This document shows, piece by piece, positions 8,536-17,570 of a stretch of DNA of 64,000 nucleotides (positions within the stretch are counted from its first letter, which is position 1; the number at the start of each line of letters is the position of its first letter). This DNA comes from Ralstonia sp. RRA (GTDB lineage: Bacteria > Pseudomonadota > Gammaproteobacteria > Burkholderiales > Burkholderiaceae), in NCBI RefSeq assembly GCF_037023145.1, contig NZ_CP146092.1, forward strand, positions 372,001 to 436,000, given 5' to 3'. Position numbers and translations under genes: made by a program. The notes below the pieces were generated by a model. That model did no database searches. It was not told the origin of the DNA and was given only the letters and a program-made list of their open reading frames with translations.

Positions 8536-9503
8536 GCGCGTTCCTCCTGAACAGCGGGCGCAGTACGCGGCGCACGCACGCGTTGCCACAGCTTCTGCCC
8601 AAGCCCGAACAACCCGCGCTGCATAAAAAGGCTCACCGCAATCAGCAGGAAGCCGAGCAGCATCAGCCAGCGCGGCCACAGGCTGGAGAGCCAGTCCGAC
8701 AGCAGCACATAAAACGCCGCGCCCAGCACCGACGCAAACACGTTGCCCGTGCCGCCAATCACGGTCATCACCAGGATCATTTCGCTGACGTGGTAGTCGA
8801 TGTTCGCCAGCGGCGCGATGCCCGTGAGCATGGCGTGTAGCGCGCCAGCCAAGCCAGTGACCGCACCCGAGATGACGAAGGCGAGCAGCTTGAACGCCCG
8901 CACGTTGTAGCCGACGGCGAGCGCGCGTTCTTCGTTGTCGCGGATCGCCAGCAGCGTGCGGCCGAACACCGATTCCGTCACACGCTGCACGAGGAAGAAC
9001 ACGATCAGGAACAGCACCGCCACGAATGCATAGAACGCCCACGGCGATGCCGTAAACGCGGGGCGTGGAATGTCGAGCAAACCGTTGTCCCCACCCGTAA
9101 GCGACGGCGTGGTGTAGGCCAGGAAGTAGAACATCTGCGAGAAGGCCAGCGTGAGCATGACGAAGTACGTGCCGCGCTGACGGATGGCGAACCACCCCAC
9201 CGCCGCTGCAACGACTGCGCCCACGACCACTGCCAGCACGATCGCTACCGGCATCGGCAACGACAACTGCGTGAGGCCGACGCCCACTGCATAGCTGCCC
9301 AGCCCGAAAAAGATGCCCTGCCCGAACGACAGCAGCCCCGTGTAGCCGAGCAGCAGGTTGCAGGCCATCACGGCCATGGCGTAGACCAGCACCTCGGTCG
9401 CCAATGTGCCGGAGTTGAGTACCAGCGGCAGCAGCAACGTCACACCCAGCGACAGCCACCAGAAGCGGTATCGCGCAAATCCATGGAATGCGGCTTGCAT
9501 CAT
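8532..9503 (-). CDS. livM: Branched-chain-amino-acid-type ABC transporter, permease LivM
   Basis: A roughly 323-residue membrane permease with some ten hydrophobic segments and the LivM signature YTGLLSFGQGIFFGLGSYAVG near residues 50-70. The later GGTGNVFASVLGAAFYVLLSDWL block corresponds to the cytoplasmic coupling loop. Two adjacent ATGs at 9503 and 9500 are both possible; the GGGGAGGGG site is almost abutting the first, so translation may begin at the second. Either way the start overlaps the livH stop. It pairs with LivH to form the channel. The C terminus ends in charged residues and overlaps livG by 4 bp. Confidence 0.9.
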   Translation of the reverse strand: MMQAAFHGFARYRFWWLSLGVTLLLPLVLNSGTLATEVLVYAMAVMACNLLLGYTGLLSFGQGIFFGLGSYAVGVGLTQLSLPMPVAIVLAVVVGAVVAAAVGWFAIRQRGTYFVMLTLAFSQMFYFLAYTTPSLTGGDNGLLDIPRPAFTASPWAFYAFVAVLFLIVFFLVQRVTESVFGRTLLAIRDNEERALAVGYNVRAFKLLAFVISGAVTGLAGALHAMLTGIAPLANIDYHVSEMILVMTVIGGTGNVFASVLGAAFYVLLSDWLSSLWPRWLMLLGFLLIAVSLFMQRGLFGLGQKLWQRVRAPRTAPAVQEERA

Positions 9504-10357
9504 CCCCTCCCCAGCAGGCCGTGCGGGCGCAGCAGCAGCACGGCTGCCATCGCCACGTAGATCATCAGCCGCGCGCCCTCGGGCCACAGCGTGCTCATCA
9601 GGCTCTGCACAATGCCGACCAGCAGGCCGCCGACCAGCGCCCCCGCAAAGCTGCCCATGCCGCCCACCACCACCACGACGAAGGCGATGCCGAGTGCTTC
9701 CACGCCCATGAAGGGCTCAGCGCCACGAATGGGCGCGGCGAGCACGCCGGCCACCGCCGCCGTGGCGGCACCGAGCGCAAACATCAGACTGAACAGGCGG
9801 AATACGTTGATACCGAGCAGCGACACCATCTCGGTGGATTCACTGCCCGCGCGCACTGCACTACCGAGCCGCGTGCCTTCGAGCAGCCACCACAAGCCCA
9901 TCGCCAGCACGGCAGTGAAACCGATCACGAACAGCCGATACTTGGGATAAACGAAATCGCCCCACATCACGACGCCTTGCAGCGCATCGGGCGGCGGCAC
10001 GTCCACGCCCAGCGGCCCCCACGCGACGATGATCAGTTCCTGCACCGCCAGCGCCAGCCCCACGGTGATGAGGATGTGGAACTCGTGCGCCTGCGCATAC
10101 ACGTGGCGCAGCAGCACCTTCTCCGTCACCCACGCCAGCGCGCCGATGACGATGGGCGCGAGCACCAGCGCCAGCCAGAAATTCATGCCCAGTTGCAGGG
10201 CCTGAAAGCAGAGATACGCGCCCAGCGCATAGAACGCGCCGTGGGCGAAATTGACGAAGCGTAACAGCCCGAAGATGATCGACAGCCCTACCGCCAGCAG
10301 GAAGTAGAGCATGCCGATCCCCACGCCGTTGACGACCTGGAGCAGGTAGACGTTCAT
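9500..10357 (-). CDS. livH: Branched-chain-amino-acid-type ABC transporter, permease LivH
   Basis: A 285-residue permease with eight or so membrane segments. The LivH signature YFLLAVGLSIIFGLLRFVNFAHGAFYALGAYL occupies residues about 17-50, and GGMGSFAGALVGGLLVGIVQSL near the C terminus is the coupling loop. I placed the start at ATG 10357 (MNVYLLQVVNG), where the conserved region begins; the upstream in-frame extension of 43 residues is not membrane-like. It follows livK by 61 bp, a gap long enough for an attenuating stem or an mRNA processing site, often seen where the binding protein is made in excess. Confidence 0.9.
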   Translation of the reverse strand: MNVYLLQVVNGVGIGMLYFLLAVGLSIIFGLLRFVNFAHGAFYALGAYLCFQALQLGMNFWLALVLAPIVIGALAWVTEKVLLRHVYAQAHEFHILITVGLALAVQELIIVAWGPLGVDVPPPDALQGVVMWGDFVYPKYRLFVIGFTAVLAMGLWWLLEGTRLGSAVRAGSESTEMVSLLGINVFRLFSLMFALGAATAAVAGVLAAPIRGAEPFMGVEALGIAFVVVVVGGMGSFAGALVGGLLVGIVQSLMSTLWPEGARLMIYVAMAAVLLLRPHGLLGRG

Positions 10358-10418
10358 TGGGATCGCATTCAGGAAGACAGAAGCCCGCAACTCACAACAA
10401 GCGCGGGCGGTCGGCAGA

Positions 10419-11618
10419 TCAAGCCAGCTTGCACTGCGTCTGTTCGACCGGCAGGAACGCCTTGCCAACGGCCACCACCTCGGCAAAGTCGTCCTTGTCC
10501 TTCATGCGGCTCTTGGGCTTGCCCTTGAGCAGGTAGTAGTTCTTGAGCACCTGGTGGTCGGCCGCGCGAATCTCTTCGGCGCCGGTCAGGCCGTCGTACT
10601 TCATGCCCTGCAGCGCGGCAATCACGGCCTTCGGGTCAGCGCTGCCCGCCTTGGCCATCGCGTCGAGCAGGATCTTCGTGCAGGTGTACGAGCCCGCCAG
10701 GCTGTAGTTCGGGTTGGCCTTGAACGCGGCCTGCGTGCGCTTCACCAGATCACGGTTGGCGGGCGTGTCCACGTCGTGCCAGTACTGCGCGCCGAAGTAC
10801 ACGCCGTCGCACAGGTCCGCGCCCAGCGATTCGAATTGCTCCAGCCCCGACGCCCACGCCACCAGGATCGTCGTGTTCTTCTTCATGCCGAAGCTCACTG
10901 CCTGGCGCAGCGTGTCGGACGATTGCGAACCGAAGTTCAGGATCAGCAGCACGTCAGGCTTGGCGGCCATCGCGTTGGTCAGGTAGCCGCTGAATTCCTT
11001 CTCGGTGAGCGCGTGGTAGCTGTTGCCGACATGCTCAATGCCCTTTTCCTTGAAGATGTTCTTGGCCGCCGAGAGCAGCCCATCGCCAAACACGTACTGC
11101 GGCGTGATGGTGTACCAGCGCTTGGCCTTCGGCATCGATTCGATCAGCGGCCGCACGGTGCGCTCGATGGCGCCGTAGGTCGGCACCGACCAGCGGAACG
11201 TCGCGCGGTTGCAGTCCTTGCCGGTGATTTCATCGGCCCCGGCCGTGGTGATGAACACACCGCCAAACTTTTCCGCCTCCTTACCCATCGCCAGCGATTC
11301 AGAAGACAGGATGCCGCCCGCAAAGTAGCGCGCGTTCTTCTGCTGCGCGAGTTCCTGAACCTTGCGTACAGCCGTGGCCGGCTTGCCCTCGGTGTCGAGC
11401 ACGCTGTACGCCAGCGGCCGGCCTAGCACCTTGCCGTATTGCTCCACGGCCAGCTTCATGCCCAGGTCGGCGAACTTGCCGTTGGCGGCAAACGCACCGG
11501 ACATCGGCACCGGGCAGCCCAGTTCGATGGCATCAGCAGCCAACGCGGAACGGGCCTGCAGCACCGACGCGGGCACGGCGGACAGCGCCGCCAGTTTGAG
11601 CAAGTCTCGACGATTCAA
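10419..11618 (-). CDS. livK: Branched-chain-amino-acid-type ABC transporter, periplasmic substrate-binding protein
   Basis: A 399-residue periplasmic binding protein of the type I, Leu/Ile/Val or amide-binding class. The start that best fits is the TTG at 11618: an AAGGAG site lies six bases upstream and the product then begins MNRRDLLKLAAL, a twin-arginine-like signal with hydrophobic core and an AxA cleavage site before ADAIELGCPVPMSG. All in-frame ATG choices lie further upstream, before the ribosome site, and give implausible N termini. The GCPVPMSGAFAANGKFADLGMKLAVEQYG opening is the ligand-pocket loop of this family. First gene of the liv-carbamoylase-MlrC operon and probably the most highly expressed. 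Confidence 0.9.
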   Translation of the reverse strand: MNRRDLLKLAALSAVPASVLQARSALAADAIELGCPVPMSGAFAANGKFADLGMKLAVEQYGKVLGRPLAYSVLDTEGKPATAVRKVQELAQQKNARYFAGGILSSESLAMGKEAEKFGGVFITTAGADEITGKDCNRATFRWSVPTYGAIERTVRPLIESMPKAKRWYTITPQYVFGDGLLSAAKNIFKEKGIEHVGNSYHALTEKEFSGYLTNAMAAKPDVLLILNFGSQSSDTLRQAVSFGMKKNTTILVAWASGLEQFESLGADLCDGVYFGAQYWHDVDTPANRDLVKRTQAAFKANPNYSLAGSYTCTKILLDAMAKAGSADPKAVIAALQGMKYDGLTGAEEIRAADHQVLKNYYLLKGKPKSRMKDKDDFAEVVAVGKAFLPVEQTQCKLA

Positions 11619-11973
11619 AGCGCACTCCTTGGGTTCGTGTGGGACAGAACAGCGCTCGGAGCCACCACCGGCGGCAGCTTCCTCCTGGCCTTTACCGGCG
11701 AGGTTTTCGCCGACCATCGAGTCGAGCAAGAACCAGACCAGTTCTTTATATTTGTTATGATAAATAGGCGAAATCATCATAGAAGCCGCATCCGCGCCGC
11801 GTCAACGGCGAAGAGGTCGGTGTTTACGCCAAGGTGTGTGGAGTCGAAGTACCGGGCGAGGATGCAGATATACGGTGCGTGCGCACGCTCGAAGGGCATG
11901 CATGCACCACGTCGGTCAGGCCGCGCGGCACGACCCCGCAGTTAGAATGCGCGCAACTCAGGAACGGACAACC
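11619..11973. promoter_or_regulatory. Divergent control region between the liv operon and its FadR-type regulator
   Basis: The 355-bp gap between the two divergent genes holds no credible gene. Its striking part is an AT-rich island at 11742-11766 in otherwise GC-rich DNA, with a TTTAT (11745-11749) and ATAAA (11760-11764) inverted pair. On the leftward strand the island contains TATAAA, a fair -10 element for the liv operon. An operator for the divergent regulator would be expected here, but no match to the classic FadR operator is clear, so the exact site is not resolved. Confidence 0.45.
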
Positions 11974-12813
11974 ATGGCCACACTCGGAGCAGGCAAGACG
12001 GCGTCGATCGGCATCCGCAAGCAGAAACGCGCCGACCTCGTTGCCGAAGAACTCAAGCGGCTGATCACGCAGCGCAACCTCAAGCCCGGCGACAAGCTCC
12101 CGCAGGAGGTCAAGCTGCAGGAGACCTTTGGCGTAAGCAAGGGCACCATCCGCGAGGCGCTCAAATCATTGGAAGTGCAAGGCCTGGTGAGTGTGAGCAC
12201 GGGGCCCGCCGGCGGCGGCACCATCGTCGAGGTGCCGCTCGACCGCACGTTCCAGCTCATGCAGAACTACCTGTTCTTCAAAGACATCGGCATTGCGGAT
12301 GTCTACACCGTGCGCCGATTGCTTGAGCCTGAGCTGGCCGCCGGTGCCGTGCCGCATCTGACCGAAGACGATTTCCGCGCGCTCGAGCACACGATCGACC
12401 TGTGCGACCCGGCGTCGGCCAAGGCCGCCGCGCCACTCGACCAACGCCAGGAAGACCTGAGCTTTCACGACATTCTGGCCGCCGCCAACCCCAACCCGAT
12501 GCTGCGGTTCTGCTGCGAGCTGATCAACGAAATGATTCGACAGCTTGTGGTGTTCGGCAACGAAACCCCGGCCAAGGAGCACGCCAAGTTCGGCGCGTCC
12601 AACGTCAAGTTCCACCGACAGATTCTCGACGCCGCACGCGCGCGCGACGCCGAAACCGTGCGTGAACTCATGAGCACGCACATGGAAGACTGCACACATC
12701 ACGTCACGCGGATGAAGGGCCGCGTGCATGGCCGGCTCGTGCTCGACTCCGAGATGCCGCGCCGCAATCGGCCGCTGATCGACGACCACGACGACGGCAG
12801 CGAAGACGCGTGA
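11974..12813 (+). CDS. FadR-subfamily GntR transcriptional regulator (FCD domain)
   Basis: A 279-residue regulator. Residues about 18-90 form a winged helix-turn-helix of GntR type (AEELKRLITQRNLKPGDKLPQEVKLQETFGVSKGTIREALKSLEVQGLVSVSTGPAGGGTIV). Residues about 105-250 form the all-helical FCD ligand domain, with Asp/His residues (for example in SFHDILAAANPN and FHRQILDAARARDAE) that normally bind a metal and a small acid ligand. It is divergent from the seven-gene liv operon and therefore its probable local regulator, with the imported compound or a breakdown product as the effector (inference). Start at ATG 11974; upstream in-frame codons are low-similarity. The cyanase gene is convergent with a 4-bp gap. 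Confidence 0.88.
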   Translation: MATLGAGKTASIGIRKQKRADLVAEELKRLITQRNLKPGDKLPQEVKLQETFGVSKGTIREALKSLEVQGLVSVSTGPAGGGTIVEVPLDRTFQLMQNYLFFKDIGIADVYTVRRLLEPELAAGAVPHLTEDDFRALEHTIDLCDPASAKAAAPLDQRQEDLSFHDILAAANPNPMLRFCCELINEMIRQLVVFGNETPAKEHAKFGASNVKFHRQILDAARARDAETVRELMSTHMEDCTHHVTRMKGRVHGRLVLDSEMPRRNRPLIDDHDDGSEDA

Positions 12814-12817
12814 GCGC

Positions 12818-13261
12818 TCAGTAGGTCTTGTACGGCAGAAATTTGCCGCTCATCACGATGCGCACCCGATCGCCCTTGGGATCGGGCTCGCGCTTGAGGT
12901 CCATGTTGAAGTCGATCGCGCTCATGATGCCGTCGCCAAACTCTTCATGGATCAGCGCTTTGAACGTCGTGCCATACACGCTGATCAGCTCATAGAAACG
13001 GTAGATCAGCGGGTCCGTCGGCACAGCTGTCGGCAATGACCCCTTGTAAGGCGGCACCTGCAGTAGCGCGATTGCCTCGTCCGGCAAATCCAGCGCCACA
13101 CCCACGGCATTCGCCTGTGCTTCGGTCAGCGTCATCTGACCGAGCAGTGCGGCGGTGCTCCACTCCTTGCTGTGGCCGATCACCTCGGCCAGTTGCGCCC
13201 ACGTCAGCTGCTTCTTGATCTTCTGCAGGACGATCAGGTCAGTCACATCTTCGCGTTGCAT
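12818..13261 (-). CDS. cynS: Cyanate hydratase (cyanase)
   Basis: A 147-residue cyanase, close to the 156 residues of the E. coli enzyme. It converts cyanate and bicarbonate to ammonia and CO2, detoxifying cyanate and releasing nitrogen. The N-terminal helical domain (LTWAQLAEVIGHSKEWSTAALLGQMTLT) is followed by the catalytic domain with all three active-site residues: Arg88 and Glu91 in YRFYELISVYG, and Ser114 in DGIMSAIDF. The ATG at 13261 is supported by an AAGGAG site. The usual partners CynR and CynT are absent; instead it stands next to an operon for a probable carbamoyl compound, whose chemistry can generate cyanate. Confidence 0.95.
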   Translation of the reverse strand: MQREDVTDLIVLQKIKKQLTWAQLAEVIGHSKEWSTAALLGQMTLTEAQANAVGVALDLPDEAIALLQVPPYKGSLPTAVPTDPLIYRFYELISVYGTTFKALIHEEFGDGIMSAIDFNMDLKREPDPKGDRVRIVMSGKFLPYKTY

Positions 13262-13449
13262 GTGCGGCTCCTTGGGTTGGATGGCAAAGAGGAAGGTGCG
13301 CGCAGCATGAGCAAGGTCAATGCCATGCACAAAGCGCCACGCCCATGGAGGCACTTGCCTGTTCGGCTGCGATTTCCGCATCGCAACATCCACCCCCGTC
13401 GCCTCCTCAACACGCTGCAGACAGGCCTCGGACTAGGGCAAACCCCGAG

Positions 13450-13467
13450 ATTGACAGCGCTGTCAAT
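13450..13467. promoter_or_regulatory. Perfect 18-bp palindromic operator overlapping a -35 element
   Basis: The sequence ATTGACAGCGCTGTCAAT is a perfect palindrome with a central CG, the style of LacI-family operators. It contains a consensus -35 hexamer TTGACA at 13451-13456; 17 bp further is CATTCT, a weak -10. A bound dimer would block RNA polymerase. It lies 102 bp before the oprB start, and the LacI repressor encoded at the end of the cluster (21066) is the obvious candidate to bind. Confidence 0.75.
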
Positions 13468-13517
13468 TGTGGCCATTCTTGCGTCCGTCAGCCCGCTACA
13501 CCTTGAGAACAGAACGC

Positions 13518-13531
13518 TGACACCGCTGTCA
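13518..13531. promoter_or_regulatory. Second TGACA-N4-TGTCA operator in the oprB leader
   Basis: TGACACCGCTGTCA repeats the arms of the upstream palindrome. The two centres are 66 bp apart, a distance suited to looping by a tetrameric LacI-family repressor. The site lies downstream of the predicted promoter and 37 bp before the oprB start codon. Confidence 0.65.
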
Positions 13532-13568
13532 TCCAAGGCAGACGGGACCAATAATCAGGAGACAGTCC

Positions 13569-14924
13569 ATGGAGCTCGAAGCCGCACGTCCGGCCGCACG
13601 TCGTCAATCCCGCAACAAGCGCTTTGGTCAACGCGTTGGCGCGTCGGCCATCGCGGCAGCCGTACTGGCACTCGGCGCTGCCAGCGCCCACGCATACGAC
13701 ATCACCACCAGCCCGTATCTGCTGGGCGACTGGGGCGGTCTGCGTACCCGCCTAGCCGATCAGGGCGTGACGTTCAACCTCGGCTACGGCAGCGAAGTGG
13801 CGCACAACTTCAGCGGCGGCACCGAGCACCTCACCCGCTATACCGACCAGTGGGTGATGGGCACCACGCTGGACCTGAACAAGCTGGCCGGCTGGCAAGG
13901 CGCTACATTCCAGGCCACTGTCACCGACCGCAACGGCCGCAACCTCGGCAGCGATGCGAACATCGGCAACAACATGCTGATCCAGGAGGTCTATGGCCGC
14001 GGCCAGACCTGGCACCTGACGCAGTTCTGGCTGAACCAGAAGCTGCTCAACGACCGCCTGGAAATCAAGGCCGGCCGTGTGACGGTGGGCGAAGACTTCT
14101 TCTCGTTCTCGTGCGACTTCCAAAACCTGACGTTCTGCGGCTCGCAGCCGGGCAACCTGGTGGGCAGCTACTGGGTGAACTGGCCGACCAGCCAATGGGG
14201 TGCCCGCGCCAAGGTGCACACCTCGGCAGAAACCTACGCGCAGATCGGCGTGTACCAGGTCAACCCGAACTACGTGGATGACAGCTGGGCCCGCCGCAAC
14301 GGCTGGAAGCTGAACAACCCGGGTGGCACCACCGGCGCGCTGATCCCGCTGGAGTTCGGCTGGCTGCCCAACATCGACGGTCGGCCGGGTTCGTACAAGG
14401 CAGGCGTCTGGTACAACACGTCCAACGGCAAAGATCTGTACGAAGACGTGAACGGCAACCCGCGCGGCATCACCGGCCTGGACGCCAAGCAGCACAGCGG
14501 CCAATATGGCGCCTACCTGAACCTGCAGCAGCAAGTGACCGGCACGGCCGGCGGACGCGGCGCCACGGTGTTCCTGAACTTCTCGCAGGCAGATCGCAAC
14601 ACCGCGCAGACCGATCACCAACTCTCGGTGGGCGTGCAGTACAAAGGGCCGTTTGATCGCCTGGCGGACACCGTCGGCTTTGCTGTCGGCGCAACGCACA
14701 ACAACGGCCGCTTTGCTGACTTCGTCCGCCAGAGCAATGCCCGTACCGGTTCAAACACCGTCGTGGGTGACGGCTACGAATACGTGAGCGAGTTGTACTA
14801 CAGCTACTCGCCTGTGCCCTCTGTGTACTTCCGTCCTAATCTGCAGTACATCCTGCATCCGGGCGGTACCACGCAGAACAAGAATGCGTTCGTGATCGGC
14901 CTGAAAACGGGCATCACGTTCTAA
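13569..14924 (+). CDS. OprB-family carbohydrate-selective porin
   Basis: A 451-residue outer-membrane protein. Residues 1-42 form a long Sec signal peptide (AAAVLALGAASAHA before YDITT). The mature start SPYLLGDWGGLRTRLADQGVTFNLGY is the OprB hallmark, and the rest is rich in alternating aromatic and polar strands, ending ...VIGLKTGITF with the C-terminal phenylalanine needed for barrel assembly. OprB porins let mono- and disaccharides pass the outer membrane. It is the first gene of the xylFGH cluster, 31 bp before xylF, with an AGGAGA ribosome site, and is directly behind the two LacI-type operators, so it is the leading gene of a sugar-inducible operon. Confidence 0.9.
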   Translation: MELEAARPAARRQSRNKRFGQRVGASAIAAAVLALGAASAHAYDITTSPYLLGDWGGLRTRLADQGVTFNLGYGSEVAHNFSGGTEHLTRYTDQWVMGTTLDLNKLAGWQGATFQATVTDRNGRNLGSDANIGNNMLIQEVYGRGQTWHLTQFWLNQKLLNDRLEIKAGRVTVGEDFFSFSCDFQNLTFCGSQPGNLVGSYWVNWPTSQWGARAKVHTSAETYAQIGVYQVNPNYVDDSWARRNGWKLNNPGGTTGALIPLEFGWLPNIDGRPGSYKAGVWYNTSNGKDLYEDVNGNPRGITGLDAKQHSGQYGAYLNLQQQVTGTAGGRGATVFLNFSQADRNTAQTDHQLSVGVQYKGPFDRLADTVGFAVGATHNNGRFADFVRQSNARTGSNTVVGDGYEYVSELYYSYSPVPSVYFRPNLQYILHPGGTTQNKNAFVIGLKTGITF

Positions 14925-14955
14925 GAACACCCTTATGCACAACAGGAGACCTCTC

Positions 14956-15966
14956 ATGATTTCCCGTGTACTGAACACCATTGCCGCTGCGGCGGTCCTG
15001 AGCTTTGCCGCAACGTCGGCCCATGCCAGCAAGGAAGCGCCGGTGATCGGCTTCTCGATCGACGACCTGCGTGTCGAGCGCTGGACGCATGACCGCGATT
15101 ACTTTGTCGACGCTGCCAAGAAGCTGGGCGCCACCGTCAACGTGCAGTCGGCCAACGCCAATGAGGCCAAGCAGATCGCCCAGATCGAGAACCTGATCGC
15201 GCAGAACGTCGACGTGCTCGTGATCGTGCCGTTCAACTCCAAGGTGCTGGGCAACGCCATTGCCAGCGCCAAGAAGAAGGGCATCAAGGTCGTATCGTAT
15301 GACCGCCTGATCCTGAACGCCGACATCGACGGCTACGTGACCTTCGACAACGTGAAGGTGGGCGAGCTGCAGGCACAGGGCGTGGTCAAACTGGCGCCCA
15401 AGGGCAACTACTTCCTGCTGGGCGGCGCCTCCACTGACAACAATGCGCGGCTGCTGCGCGACGGCCAGATGAAGGTGCTCAAGCCGCTGGTCGACAAGGG
15501 CGACATCAAGATCGTCGGCGAGCAATGGACGCCGGAGTGGGACCCTTCCAAGGCCCAGAACATCGTTGAGAACGCGCTGACGGCCAACAGCAACAACATC
15601 CAGGGCATCGTCGCCTCGAACGACGGCACGGCAGGCGGCGCCATCCAGGCACTGGCACGCCAGAAACTGGCGGGCAAAGTGCCGGTGTCGGGTCAGGATG
15701 CCGACTTGGCCGCCGTGCGCCGCGTGGCCGAAGGCACGCAAGCCATGACGGTGTACAAGCCGATCAAGGAGATTGCCGCCACCGCCGCTGAAATGGCCGT
15801 CGATCTGGTCAAGGGTACCGCGCCCAAGTTCAACACCAAGCTGAACAACGGCAAGAAGGATGTCGACACCGTGCTGCTGACGCCGACCCTGCTGACCAAG
15901 GACAACCTGGACAGCACCGTCGTCAAGGACGGCTTCTATACGCACCAGCAGATCTTCGGCAAGTAA
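14956..15966 (+). CDS. xylF: D-xylose-type ABC transporter, substrate-binding protein
   Basis: A 336-residue periplasmic protein with a signal peptide ending AATSAHA. It follows E. coli XylF closely along its length: IGFSIDDLRVERWTHDRDYF at the sugar-binding N-terminal lobe, VQSANANEAKQIAQIENLI, VSYDRLILNADIDGYVTFDN, GGASTDNNARLLRDGQMKVLKP, ASNDGTAGGAIQALARQ and SGQDADLAAVRR. The pocket residues (Arg/Asp/Asn) seen in XylF are in these blocks, so D-xylose or a close pentose/hexose analogue is likely. ATG 14956 has an AGGAGA site; the ATG at 14935 precedes that site and is less likely. Confidence 0.9.
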   Translation: MISRVLNTIAAAAVLSFAATSAHASKEAPVIGFSIDDLRVERWTHDRDYFVDAAKKLGATVNVQSANANEAKQIAQIENLIAQNVDVLVIVPFNSKVLGNAIASAKKKGIKVVSYDRLILNADIDGYVTFDNVKVGELQAQGVVKLAPKGNYFLLGGASTDNNARLLRDGQMKVLKPLVDKGDIKIVGEQWTPEWDPSKAQNIVENALTANSNNIQGIVASNDGTAGGAIQALARQKLAGKVPVSGQDADLAAVRRVAEGTQAMTVYKPIKEIAATAAEMAVDLVKGTAPKFNTKLNNGKKDVDTVLLTPTLLTKDNLDSTVVKDGFYTHQQIFGK

Positions 15967-16008
15967 GCAGTCGATGCAGTCGTCAGTCGTTGTGAGTAGG
16001 AGGACGCC

Positions 16009-17556
16009 ATGAGCAGTAACGGCACCCTGTTCGAGATGCGCAACATCGTGAAGTCGTTCTCCGGTGTGCGCGCACTCGACGGCGTGAGCCTGGCAGTACA
16101 GCCAGGCGAATGCGTCGGTTTGTGCGGGGAGAACGGCGCCGGAAAATCCACCCTCATGAAGGTGCTGTCGGGGGTCTACCCCTACGGCACCTTCGAGGGC
16201 GAGATCGAATGGGAAGGTCAACCGCTGCGCGCGCATTCCGTGCGCGACAGCGAGCGTGCAGGCATCGTCATCATCCATCAGGAACTGATGCTGGTGCAGC
16301 AGCTCTCCGTCACGGAGAACATCTTCCTCGGCAACGAGATCACCAAGCCGGGGGGCCGCATGGACTACGACGCCATGCACGCCAAGGCCGAACAACTCCT
16401 CGCCCGCCTGCGCCTGACCGACGTGAACGTGGCCGCGCCCGTCAGCAACTACGGCAGCGGCCACCAGCAGCTTTTCGAGATTGCCAAGGCACTCGCCAAG
16501 AACGCGCGTCTGCTGATCCTGGACGAGCCGACGTCGTCGTTGTCCGCCAAGGAAATCGAGGTGCTGCTTCACATTATTGAAGACCTCAAGCGCAGCGGCG
16601 TGGCGTGCGTCTACATCTCGCACAAGCTGGATGAGGTCAAGCGCGTGTGCGACACCATCACCGTCATCCGCGACGGCAAGCACATCGGTACGCGCCCCGC
16701 CGCTGACATGACCATCGACAACATCATCACGATGATGGTCGGCCGCGAAATGACCTCGCTCTTCCCCAAGGTGGAACACACCGTGGGCGACGTCGTGCTG
16801 GAAGCGCGCAACGTCACCTGCTGGGACGTCACCAACCCCAACCGCAAGCGCGCCGACAACGTGAGCTTTGCCGTACGCCGAGGAGAGATCCTCGGTATTG
16901 CCGGCCTGGTGGGTGCGGGGCGTACGGAGATGGTGTCGGCACTCTTCGGTGCCTACCCTGGCCGCTCGTCCGCCGAGATCGTCATGGAAGGCAAGCCCGT
17001 CAAGGTGAACTCCCCTGCCGAGGCCATCGCCAACGGTATCTGCCTCGTCCCCGAAGACCGCAAGCGCCACGGCATCGTGCCGCTGATGAGCGTGGCCGAG
17101 AACATCACGCTTGCGACCCTAGCGCAGTACGCGCGTGGCGTGCGCGTCAACAAGGGCGCAGAACTCGCCACGGTCGACCGCGAGATCAAGCGCCTGCGCA
17201 TCAAGACCGCCAGCCCCGCGCTGTCGATCGCCAGCCTCTCGGGCGGCAACCAGCAGAAGGCCGTCGTGACGAAGATGGTGCTGGCCGCGCCAAAGGTGCT
17301 GATCCTCGACGAGCCCACACGCGGTGTGGATGTCGGCTCCAAGTACGACATCTACAAGATGATTGCCGACCTGGCCGCCAGCGGTGTGGCGATCATCATG
17401 GTCTCGTCCGAAATGCCGGAGATCCTGGGCATGAGCGATCGTGTTCTGGTCATGGGCGAAGGCCAGGTGCGCGGCGACTTCGTCAACCAAGGGCTGACCC
17501 AGGAACGCATCCTGGCTGCTGCAATCAACGCTGAACCCGGCCGCCAAGCGGCTTAG
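16009..17556 (+). CDS. xylG: D-xylose-type ABC transporter, duplicated ATP-binding protein
   Basis: A 515-residue ATPase with two fused nucleotide-binding halves, as usual for sugar importers of the CUT2 class. Half one has Walker [10 protein letters not shown] at residues 40-48, a signature-like [15 protein letters not shown] and [11 protein letters not shown]. Half two has the typical degenerate Walker A ([10 protein letters not shown]), then [16 protein letters not shown] and [13 protein letters not shown]. The E. coli counterpart is XylG. AGGAGG lies just before the ATG. It follows xylF by 42 bp and precedes xylH by 14 bp. Confidence 0.93.
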   Translation: MSSNGTLFEMRNIVKSFSGVRALDGVSLAVQPGECVGLCGENGAGKSTLMKVLSGVYPYGTFEGEIEWEGQPLRAHSVRDSERAGIVIIHQELMLVQQLSVTENIFLGNEITKPGGRMDYDAMHAKAEQLLARLRLTDVNVAAPVSNYGSGHQQLFEIAKALAKNARLLILDEPTSSLSAKEIEVLLHIIEDLKRSGVACVYISHKLDEVKRVCDTITVIRDGKHIGTRPAADMTIDNIITMMVGREMTSLFPKVEHTVGDVVLEARNVTCWDVTNPNRKRADNVSFAVRRGEILGIAGLVGAGRTEMVSALFGAYPGRSSAEIVMEGKPVKVNSPAEAIANGICLVPEDRKRHGIVPLMSVAENITLATLAQYARGVRVNKGAELATVDREIKRLRIKTASPALSIASLSGGNQQKAVVTKMVLAAPKVLILDEPTRGVDVGSKYDIYKMIADLAASGVAIIMVSSEMPEILGMSDRVLVMGEGQVRGDFVNQGLTQERILAAAINAEPGRQAA

Positions 17557-17570
17557 CTGTAGAGACTGCC

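Noticed and set aside
9005..9211. Cys/Ser/Arg-rich frame inside livM
   Set aside because: Composition of an alternative frame in high-GC DNA; no start signal.
7765..9459. Long frame suggesting a LivM-LivG fusion
   Set aside because: Only the last 256 codons are LivG-like; the upstream part is out of frame with livM, which has its own frame, stop and overlap.
14914..17070. 718-codon leftward open frame opposite xylF and xylG
   Set aside because: Long because stop codons are rare opposite high-GC genes; its composition (His, Asp, Gly, Val-rich) has no domain and the opposite strand genes are certain.
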